Below, one piece after another: positions 9,073-18,646 of a stretch of DNA of 41,362 nucleotides. The stretch comes from Thoreauomyces humboldtii. Lineage: Eukaryota > Chytridiomycota > Chytridiomycetes > Spizellomycetales > Powellomycetaceae. Each line of letters begins with the position of its first letter. Position 1 is the first letter of the stretch. Both the position numbers and the translations under genes were made by a program. The DNA lies in NCBI GenBank assembly GCA_027596035.1, contig JADGJA010000107.1:1-41362 (forward strand), written 5' to 3'. Under the pieces are notes generated by a model. That model saw only the letters and a program-made list of their open reading frames with translations, did no database searches and had not been told where the DNA came from.

Positions 9073-11743
9073 ATGCCCTCGACCTCGTTTCGGGCCTTCC
9101 TGCCCACATTCCAAATATTCGCAGCGAACACTGGTGTAGGAAAGACCCTCTTCTCGGCTGCTCTGTGTAGAGCCGCGGTGAAGACGAGTCTGACGTCTGC
9201 CGAGGTACGCCCAGCGAGCAAGACGCTTGCCGGCGAAGAGTCGAATACTAAATGCGGAAGTAATAGCGCGCGTGGGCAGGCCAAGGAGGTGTCGAGAGCC
9301 GCAAGGTCTTCTACATCAAACCCGTACAAACAGGCTATCCTGAGGACTCGGATCAAAGGTTGACGAAGGGTCGTTTAGTATGCGCGTGTACCTTGAGCTG
9401 AACGTTCAACCTCAGACACGTGCAATCATACTGCCCTGAGGCAGCGACGCAAACTATCTTCAAGTACAAGGAACCTGCCGGAGCACATCTCTGCGCGGTC
9501 CAGGTATGTCATATTCTCAGCATCGCTAGTTGTAGTTCGTGTACTGAAAGTAATTGGATCTGCAGGAGAACCGGCCTGTGAGCGATGGCGAACTTTTGAC
9601 CGCCACCCGCGCTGCAGTTGCGGATGCATGGACTGATTCCGCCAAATCGCGAACGCCGGGAATTGTCTTCCTGGAGACCGCAGGTGGTGTCACTTCCCCC
9701 GTGATGTCGGGCACACCTCAGGCAACTGCGTTTCGCCCACTTCGGTATCCAACTGTGCTCATCGGAGACTCCAACCTTGGCGGTGTCTCCACCACCCTTT
9801 CGGCTTACGAATCACTCATACTGCGTGGTTACGATGTGGAGGCAGTGTTGATGTTTCACAACGCCAAATACCGGAACCACGATGCCTTGAGGGAACAGAT
9901 CCCTAAGGGAGTACCCATGCACGTGTTTCCTTCGCCTCCTGAGCTCCCTCTCGTTCGATCTGGCGCCCAGGGCCTAGAGATGGATCAGCGGCTGCAAGAC
10001 GCGACCAATATGATGGTTTGGTACGAAGGGACGGAGCGCGCAGAAAACGTCATCGAGGATTTGCTGGCATCCCACGAGCGGCGCTTATCAAAACTCGAGG
10101 GCATGGCTACCAACGCCGAATCCAAAGTCTGGTGGCCTTTCACCCAACATACAATGGTTGGACAGACGACCGTGATCGACTCGGCACACAACGATGCCTT
10201 CACTCTATACACCCCATTGTCCCAGTCTTCTGATGCTTCCCAGGCTGCGACCGCCGGAACCACTCACACGAGCTACGATGCGTGTGCGTCTTGGTGGACG
10301 CAGTCCGTCGGTCATGCCAACCATGAGCTCACCCTTGCGGCGGCAAACGCCGCATCGCGATACGGGCATGTCATCTTTCCCGAATGTATTCACGAACCCG
10401 CCATGGATCTTGCCGAGTCCCTGACTCGGACCGTCGGGAAGGGCTGGGCCGAGCGGGTCTTTTTCTCTGACAACGGAAGCACGGGAATGGAGGTGGCTAT
10501 CAAGGCAGCCCTGAAAGTGGTCGAGAGAGCTTTGATCGAGAAAGGCGAATGGACAACAGGACGAGCCCGAAAGGAGCTGGGAATCGTCGGGATAGATGGA
10601 GGCTACCACGGCGATACCATAGGAGCGATGGACGCTGCTAGTCCGAACGTCTACAACGATGAGATTAACTGGTATGTCGAGAGGATTTATCATCGATTTG
10701 AGGTGGTCTTCTGTTTTGACGAGTTGGTCCTCGCATTAAGGTATAAGCCACGTGGCATCTGGTTTCAACCTCCATCGGTCATGTACAAATCTGGCCGCTA
10801 TACCGTCCGTATCCCGTCCACCCTTGCCGACCACAAAACCTCGACTCCGGAGTCATTCGAATCCCTCCCTGAGCTTTTTGAGTTCTCCTCTCGATCGCCA
10901 GCCCAAATCAAGCTTTACGAGGATCACATAACACGGACTCTGCGAGAGCACCTTGCGTCGGGTCGCCCTCTGGGAGCATTGCTCATTGAGCCCATCCTTC
11001 TTGGAGCGGGCGGCATGATCCTCGTGGACCCGCTGTTCCAGCACGTCCTCATCCGAGTCGTAAGGTCACTGGCGACGCCGCTTCCCGTGATCTACGACGA
11101 GGTGTTTGTCGGCTTCCACCGACTCGGACTCGGCTTACATAGTCCAGGATCACAGCTTTTGGGACATCTACCGGACGTAGCGTGCTACGCGAAGAACATG
11201 AGCGGCGGGCTGGTCCCGACGGCCGCGACGGTTGTGAGCAAGAACGTGTACGGTGCCTTCGAAGGTACCGCCAAGACGGACGCGCTTCTGCACGGACACA
11301 GTTACACGGCAGCGCCCATCGGATGTAGAGTCGCGGCCAGCACGCTGCAGATGTACGACAGGATGGTGCACGGCTGCGCAAAAACCACGTCGTCATCGTC
11401 GTCTTTGTCGAACGCCAAATTGAATCGACACTCCTTGCCAGGGACCTTGGGTCCCGCCATCTGGTCGTCGGAACTCGTGGACCGTCTGTCGCATCTCGCA
11501 TCCGTGGACGGTCTCGTCTGCCTGGGATCCGTTCTCGCCATCGAGCTCGCTGGATCGGACAAGGGCTATACGTCCGCCTCGTCCGGGGACATCGTACGGC
11601 AGTTGAGGCAACGTGGCGTATTCGCTAGACCCTTGGGAAATGTCGTTTACATCATGTCCCCATACATCGCGGTGGAAGCGTCGGGACCACAGCGACAGGG
11701 CGTGGAGGCTGTCATAAAAGTCCTTGAGGAAGTCTTCGTCTGA
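9073..11743 (+). CDS. BIO3-BIO1: Bifunctional dethiobiotin synthetase / DAPA aminotransferase
   Basis: Exons 9073-9204, 9306-9358, 9416-9503, 9566-10671 and 10741-11743 join to 793 aa. The N-terminal part is BioD-like: P-loop ANTGVGKT (Lys24), then FYIKPVQTG, EPAGAHL and a GGVTSP motif. The remainder is a class-III PLP aminotransferase of the BioA type: WWPFTQHT, FFSDNGSTGMEVAIK, GGYHGDTIGAMD, DEVFVGFHRLG and the Schiff-base Lys in YAKNMSGG (about 611). Together they turn 7-keto-8-aminopelargonate into dethiobiotin, the two steps before biotin synthase. The fused order BioD-BioA is the one known from fungi and plants. The last intron (69 nt) is a multiple of three and has no stop, so retaining it would insert 23 residues. 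Confidence 0.95.
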
Positions 11744-13004
11744 ATTGATCAAACTTGGTAGCATCATCTAGAATAGATACAATAGAACCAGGTCCCTCTG
11801 ATGGCGGTCGTAATGTTGGAAGAACAGCATCTGCTCAGCTGCGGCGAGCGCCATTACTTTTTCCTGCTCTTTGTCAGGCGACCACGATGGACCTCTTCTT
11901 TAAAACGCTGGACGACATGAGTGGATGTGGCAACGGCTTATAGCGGGTGTCTCGTCCAAGAATAGAGCAGGATGTGGCTCTTGGGGCTGCCTGACCTAGG
12001 ACCGCATTCGACAGACCACCTTCACGCTCCGGCAGCCGTCTCTCTGGTTTCCTCGCAATCCTCATCCTCCCTTTTCCTCTCGACGGACTCCGATGCACAA
12101 ACCTTCCAGGCTCCTTGACCAGTCCCATCCTGTGTCCGTTTCAAAGCAACCTCAGATCCGTCGCCCTGGACTGCCACACCCAGAACCCCAAAAGAAAATC
12201 GTTAGCTCCTTCCTCTCTCCACGTATCCGCGACGGGGCGGCAGCATCCATCCATTTGCTAACTTGCGAGCAGCCCTTGAACCTGCCAGACTCTTCCAAAA
12301 TCGTGAGCGGACCATCAGTGTATAGCAGTGATCTGTGGTTTCCCAAGGGCAGTTCCAGCAGGCCGCAAAGCTGGTAGGTATCCTTCCCACGCGGTGCCAG
12401 CGATAAAGGGGGGGCTTTCCACGCCTGGAACCAGTAGTTTCGTGGGTGCTTTCGGTCCACACAGGATCAGAGCCCATGTAATCGCATCCTTCCGGATCGA
12501 TCTAGCGGAAAACACCCCGTCTTCCTCTCGCACCCGCATTGCTAAGCACGTTGCAGTGAGCGTCCTTCCGGAATCATCCCTTACGGGTCGGAACGGATGA
12601 CTGCGGTCGGAACGGAAGAGTGCAGTGACACCGTATTTTTTTCTTTTTCATTCCAAGGTCCTGAAAGCAAGGTTCATGAATAAAAGTGATTGATACCGCG
12701 GGGAACGCGTTTACCAGCATCCTGTTCACTCACAGCTGTACAGTCATCCGTGGCTTGAACGTCGACCCGAGCGTCCCGAGACGCAAAACTCGAGAGCGCA
12801 CCCACCCCTTGCCCATCTTTATACCCCTTGCGTGACTGCACTCGTCATCGTGCACCGTGCCTTGGCATTGCGGGTGCGACGAGCCAATCGGGTGAGCCCA
12901 CGACATCACGCCATCCCGTTCCGTAGCCTTTCTAGGCCTTTTTGGGTCTTTTTCCGCACGGCCCACGCCTTCTCAAGCCCACTGCGCAGGGGAGCGTTTT
13001 CTGC

Positions 13005-13012
13005 TATAAAAG
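13005..13012 (+). promoter_or_regulatory. TATA box of an orphan transcription unit
   Basis: A perfect TATAAAAG followed by a C/T-rich stretch (about 13018-13050) typical of a fungal start region. About 120 bp downstream is an ATG in good context (13128). Confidence 0.5.
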
Positions 13013-13051
13013 AAAGGGTCTTCTCGCCTTTCCCTCTTGCCTTTTCTCATC

Positions 13052-13122
13052 AGCAAGCAAGCGCAAGCAAGCAAGCGATCAAGCAAGCAAGCAAGCCAAG
13101 CAAGCAAGTCAAGCAAGCAAGG
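13052..13122 (+). repeat. Interrupted AAGC tetranucleotide repeat
   Basis: About fifteen copies of CAAG/AAGC in 70 bp, with small interruptions. It lies exactly where the 5' leader of the unit driven by the TATA box at 13005 would be. It ends 6 nt before the ATG at 13128. Confidence 0.9.
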
Positions 13123-13127
13123 TTAAA

Positions 13128-13214
13128 ATGCCCAAACGACGGTGTCCTTCGGGAGCCCGTGTCCTTCGGGGAAATGCGTTCTTACTTGTTAATGCAGCTT
13201 GCCATATATGGTGA
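13128..13214 (+). CDS. Possible 28-aa peptide after AAGC leader
   Basis: ATG in a favourable context (TTAAAATGC) opens a 28-codon frame starting MPKRRCPSGARVLRGNAF. Inside it the 10-mer GTCCTTCGGG occurs twice within 30 bp. A possible intron ending in GTTAATGCAG would change the frame to an equally short product. It may be a peptide, a first exon, or the start of a noncoding RNA. Confidence 0.2.
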   Translation: MPKRRCPSGARVLRGNAFLLVNAACHIW

Positions 13215-13722
13215 ACCGTCCCCAGCCGGTGTAAAAATGCAGAGGGGCAAGTAAAAAAAGCAATAAGATGAAAATGAATATGAAAACATGAAAATGGCAC
13301 GAAGGAAAGATTCTAGGCATATGCTCTGTTCTTGTCGCGTCAGGAGTGTGAGTTTGGTACATGGGATGGGATGGGGACATGCATTGGCCCTGGGGTCCTA
13401 CTGGGCGCGAGATGGACGCGTTGAGCAGATTCGGACCACGGAGCTGCGGTGTTTGTGCAGGTCGGTGCAATTGGCGCACGACTTTCAGTAACAGAAGGGG
13501 CAACACAATAGATCGTTATCAACCGCGGCGGGAATAGCCCGTTCTGATCAACTTGGTAGCAGTTGGAGTTCAGCTTCAAGAATTGGGAAGGATGCTGGTA
13601 CAGTAGTTCAACCTGGTCCAGTTGTGTCCGAAGCGATCGGTGTCAGGGTCGCTGAGTAGTGGCGCAGTTCTCTGCGCTGGCCATATACAGCGCCTGTAGC
13701 CTTCCCCGTTTTCCCCTAGTTT

Positions 13723-13745
13723 GTTGACCTCATCAGCAGGTCAAC
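13723..13745. repeat. Inverted repeat (7-bp arms)
   Basis: GTTGACC and its exact complement GGTCAAC are separated by 9 nt. It lies about 240 bp beyond the stop codon of the minus-strand secreted protein gene. Confidence 0.7.
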
Positions 13746-13803
13746 TCAGGTCTCTAATCATGATACGGTTCAACTGTGAGAAAACCCCCAGAAAACTCCC
13801 AGT

Positions 13804-13833
13804 CGTTAGACTCAACATCCAGTCAGTCTAACG
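13804..13833. repeat. Inverted repeat (9-bp arms)
   Basis: CGTTAGACT and its exact complement AGTCTAACG flank 12 nt. It is the second hairpin within 110 bp and lies about 150 bp past the stop of the minus-strand gene, probably in or just beyond its 3' untranslated region. Confidence 0.75.
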
Positions 13834-13981
13834 TCTTCACGGCTGTTTCTTATGAATGTAGATAGGAGAGTTTTTATTTGAGAATTCTTCGTTTCTATGT
13901 AGGCTTCTTAATGTACTTTCGAGTTTGGCAGTGCTTCGACCAGCGGAACAAACCCTCCCTCGTCTATGTCTGGGCGGTTCT

Positions 13982-14499
13982 CTACTCCTTGCAGTTGAAC
14001 CCCGACTCCCAGCCGATGATGCGCACAGCAGAACATTCCAGGGTCTGCTTGGCAAATCGGCAGATGTTCTTGCTCAACTTGGCGAAAGGAAGGATCTCAA
14101 CGCAGAGAGAGGACTCTTTGATGCAGTTGCCTTGTGAGGAAGAAAAAGCAAAACGACATCAGTTGATGGTTAAGGATCCGACGAGCAAGAAAAAGTGTTC
14201 AACTCACCACACTGTCCGAGAACGTCGGCAAAGTCCTGCTTGGCGACCAGTCCCGCGCATTTCGGGATGAGCGAGTTGGGACATTGACCCCGAGCTTCCA
14301 GGGTGGCGGCCGGGAAGAGGTCATCCGCGTTTCCAGTGGCAGCTGTCTGAGCCACATACTGGTCATAGAGAGTCGAGAGGGCTTCAACCTCGGGAGAGTC
14401 ACGCTCAGCGAGGGCAAATGCAGTGGCCCCGGGAGCGGCCGTGGCGAGAGAAGCAGTCGAAAGGACAGCGGCGAGGATGAAGGACTTGATGGCAACCAT
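13982..14499 (-). CDS. Small secreted cysteine-rich protein, 146 aa
   Basis: Two exons, 14208-14499 and 13982-14130, join in phase. The protein opens with a clear signal peptide (MVAIKSFILAAVLSTASLATA). The mature part has eight cysteines, all in the second half, with spacing suggesting four disulfides, and a short acidic region after the signal. No enzyme domain is recognised; it resembles the general class of fungal secreted effector-like or wall-associated small proteins. A TATAAA lies 114 bp upstream of the ATG on the same strand. Its promoter is shared with the divergent secreted gene at 15218 and contains a tandem duplication. Confidence 0.82.
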
Positions 14500-14612
14500 T
14501 TTGATGATCAGACGAAAAAGAGAGACGGTGGAATTTGAGAGGAAGAGTGTGTTAGAGGTGAAGGCGAAGAGCTGGATGAAGAAGATTGGGAATGGCCAAC
14601 CACTTTCCGATC

Positions 14613-14618
14613 TTTATA
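14613..14618 (-). promoter_or_regulatory. TATA box of the minus-strand secreted protein
   Basis: TATAAA on the minus strand, 114 bp before the start codon at 14499, in a position matching the TATA box of the divergent gene. Confidence 0.6.
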
Positions 14619-14630
14619 CGTCTGACGAGA

Positions 14631-14671
14631 CCTTGTTCAGACCCGAGCGCACTGTTGATCGTTGAACAAGG
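14631..14671. promoter_or_regulatory. Dyad in repeat unit 1
   Basis: CCTTGTTCA (14631-14639) and its exact complement TGAACAAGG (14663-14671) flank 23 nt. It could be a binding site for a dimeric regulator or a pair of oppositely oriented sites; this is inferred. Confidence 0.5.
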
Positions 14672-14740
14672 AAGATGAAGTTCCCTGTCCGGTGCGCTCC
14701 ATCACACGTATCAGCTCCCGGGTTGTCCGAGACTGACGAG

Positions 14741-14781
14741 CCTTGTTCAGACCCGAGGCCACTGTTGATCGTTGAACAAGG
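14741..14781. promoter_or_regulatory. Dyad in repeat unit 2
   Basis: The same CCTTGTTCA ... TGAACAAGG arms and 23-nt spacing recur (14741-14749 and 14773-14781). Both arms are unchanged, while substitutions fall in the spacer and flanks. Confidence 0.5.
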
Positions 14782-15116
14782 AAGTTGAAGTTCCCTGTCC
14801 GGTGCGCTCCATCACACGTATCAGCTCCCGGGTTGTCCGAGACCCACAGAACTCTCAACTACATGCAGGTAGCCGAGTACTTTTTCCCGGGACTTGCACC
14901 CCTCGAAAGTGGATCGGTAGCGCTGAAATTTCGACAGAGGGGCTGAAACGGCAATCCTTGTCAGCAGCGGGTAGCCATGTCGTGCAGGACGAGGGATCCG
15001 CTGGTGCTGGTGCTGGTGCTGCCAGTGCTCGGGTCGCGCAGTGTTCATGACTTGAGGTCCCTCACCTCCCGGACTTCAACGTTTTGGTGAAAACAAGAAC
15101 CTGCTCGCTATGGCAG

Positions 15117-15122
15117 TATAAA
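15117..15122 (+). promoter_or_regulatory. TATA box of the plus-strand secreted protein
   Basis: TATAAA about 100 bp upstream of the ATG at 15218, followed by a leader rich in CTC and CAA just before the start. Confidence 0.65.
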
Positions 15123-15217
15123 GCTGGCGATAGCTTGGCTTCGTCGGTCAAACTCATCACACACAATCTAATTCTCCAATTCTTCAACTCTTCTCATCTT
15201 TCTCTCAAACCCTCAAG

Positions 15218-15572
15218 ATGGCCAACATCTCTCGCTCCACCGCCTTCCTCGTCCTCCTTTCCGTCTTCCTGGCGCTATTCTCCTTCGTCGCTGCCGAAGC
15301 GGCACCTTCCACCACCACCGGCATGACTTCTGTTGACGGTCTGTCGGCTCGAAGTGGCTGCTGGAGCTGTTGCAAAAGGGCTTTCTGCCAATGCGTAGCC
15401 CATCCCCCTGCAGGGGAAGTCGGAAACTACAACCAATGCGGAAACGTCGCTGCTCATGCTTGCACTGGTAAAGCTTCGAAATCCTGAAAGATGCACTAAA
15501 ATTCATGCTCACTCGTGCTTCCCCCGCTTTGCAGCTTGGCAGTTGGTGAAGCTGGACTTTGTTATTTGTTAA
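15218..15572 (+). CDS. Small secreted cysteine-rich protein, about 95 aa
   Basis: The preferred model has exons 15218-15467 and 15535-15572. The intron is 67 nt with GTAAAG donor and a pyrimidine-rich tract before TTTGCAG. Unspliced, the frame ends at 15487 with 89 aa and seven cysteines. Spliced, it ends ...DFVIC with an eighth cysteine, giving an even number as expected of a disulfide-bonded protein. The signal peptide is strong (STAFLVLLSVFLALFSFVAA). The mature core is dense in Cys (GCWSCCKRAFCQC). I recognise no family. It shares a 718-bp divergent promoter with the 146-aa secreted protein. Confidence 0.72.
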
Positions 15573-16917
15573 AAAAGAATATCAAGCTTCGGTGGCATCG
15601 CAAAAGCCTTTGGTCCTTCCTTGCACTGGCCGAACCGAACAAGGCTTGAGATCATTATTCCTCCTCCGGATTCGTTTTGCAAACTCCAGCGTACATAGAT
15701 TAGAGCCAGCTGGACTGGCCCTTTCCTCTTCTTAGAAATACATTGATCTTTTTTGTGAAACGTTGTTGGTTCTCCATTATCGCCGAACTTGATACGACGA
15801 GGAGATTGTCTTCCTTCCACTACTGTACAGCCTCAACTTTACGTCGATATGTTTTATGTTTGGAAGCCTTATGGGGTCGAAAGAAAGTGCTCGGGATCAA
15901 GGACCTGATAGGTGAGACTGCAGTCTGGAAGAGCTGAACGGCGCGAGCTAAGCCCTATTCCCGTGAGGACGAACGTGATTGTGAACAATCGTGGCCATCG
16001 ATGAGACGAGGCCACGCCGTCGCTCTCGACGACGACGGGGGCGACGAGTCAGAAAATCGCCAAGCCAAGACAGCTAGCGAGGATGTCAGCAACAATAGAG
16101 GCGAACGTTCATTCGTAAAGAGAACACGGTTCGGGGAGAGCCTCGGCCTTTGCCCTCATTTCTGTCCAACACATCAGCTTTGGTTCCCAGCTTGGAAGAC
16201 TCAAAAGATCATAGTATCAGTGATCATAATAAGAGATCAGAGTATTCGCTCAGAAGATCATAGTATCAAGATACGGGCGTCCTTCTAAACGCGGACGCTG
16301 ACGCTCGTAGATACGTAGCATCTCTGAACCCGTTCGATAGTGGTCGAACTCGAAACAGGGCAGACAGCACGACATCATCACCGACACAATACTCAGGCTT
16401 GGGATAGCACATGGTGATGCAGGGAACATTCTCGGGTAACGACCGATGGGCAAGTACGCGCAGATCGTCCATCGATGCGAAAGGTTGCCCCGAAAGCTAG
16501 CTGGCTGTCTAGTTTCGTTGAGAAAAGAGGGAGGGTGCAATGGGCCCTGCGCAAACAGCTTCGAATGACGATGGTGAAACGTGTGTGGTCAGTAACCGAG
16601 AGACGCACTTGAAGAGCCTGCGCTGTTGAAGGGGTCCCCATAGCCAAAGCCCTTTGCATATGGGTGATCTGACCGGAAGGGGCTCCCGGGGGCACTGACA
16701 AGTTACAACCGGAGGGGTACACAATCGTGAGTCGTGAATCGTGACCGTCACGGTGTGGGTGGTGCGTTTGTTGCGCAGAAACGTGCCTCTGTGTAACCTG
16801 TCCCCTACCTGAGAAACACTAGCCGTTATCAAAAGTCCATCGTCCATCAGCACGCCCCACTTGACTTCACAGCTCGCATCAGCCGTTTTACCTCGCAACA
16901 ACCAAACCAAGTCAGAC
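15573..16917. other. 1.3-kb region without a recognised gene
   Basis: Short open frames occur on both strands, the longest being a 144-codon minus frame (16509-16943) that runs over the GAL7 start. None has recognisable domains or splice support. A 15-bp direct repeat lies near 16205. The right end must hold the GAL7 promoter. Confidence 0.5.
16205..16268. repeat. 15-bp direct repeat pair
   Basis: AAGATCATAGTATCA occurs at 16205-16219 and again at 16254-16268, with weaker GATCA-type matches between them. The function is unknown. Confidence 0.7.
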
Positions 16918-18323
<1,406 letters not shown>

Positions 18324-18646
18324 AAGTAGCGCAAGCATAGACAATATCATGTACTCTCCAAGCATAGACACAATCATCACATCTGAAACTTATTGCTGTC
18401 GAAGCATATGACTCATGACTGGTCGGTCTCATCGTCACCAAAAGTTGTTCACCTGTCGCTGTGTCAGGGCCCCAGACATCCTGCAAACCCATTCTTATCG
18501 CCTCAAGAGCAATATCAACGACACTACTAGCAACTTCCGCCTACTAAGCTCTTGGCGCGGGTCTTGGTTTCCTTGGTCTCGAAAAAAGTTGCGCTCCTCA
18601 CTACCTTAACGTCGAGGTCAAGCTCCCCACGCCTCAGTCTCCTCGC
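18324..18646. other. Intergenic region GAL7 / STK11IP-like
   Basis: 323 bp between two genes in the same direction. No TATA box or repeat was recognised; it must hold the promoter of the downstream gene. Confidence 0.5.

Larger units (their letters stand above)
11744..13981. other. 2.2-kb region without a convincing protein gene
   Basis: Short frames on both strands (longest about 140 codons at 12832-13254, mostly repeat) lack homology, splice support or protein-like composition. The stretch holds a TATA box at 13005, an AAGC-repeat tract at 13052, a small open frame at 13128 and two inverted repeats at 13723 and 13804, annotated separately. No transposase or tRNA-like sequence was seen. Confidence 0.55.
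14622..14843. repeat. Near-perfect 110-bp tandem duplication
   Basis: Unit 1 is about 14622-14732 and unit 2 about 14733-14843. They differ by one inserted base (14630), a small swap near 14648 and one substitution (GAAGATG against GAAGTTG). Each contains a dyad with 9-bp arms. It lies between the TATA boxes of two divergent secreted-protein genes. Confidence 0.95.

Noticed and set aside
13052..13122. AAGC repeat as a CRISPR-like or telomeric array
   Set aside because: Unit is four bases, no spacers, and the motif is not telomeric; it is a microsatellite.
12942..13214. Frame reading the AAGC tract as a Lys/Gln/Ala/Ser repeat protein
   Set aside because: Its start lies upstream of the TATA box, so it would not be on the predicted transcript.
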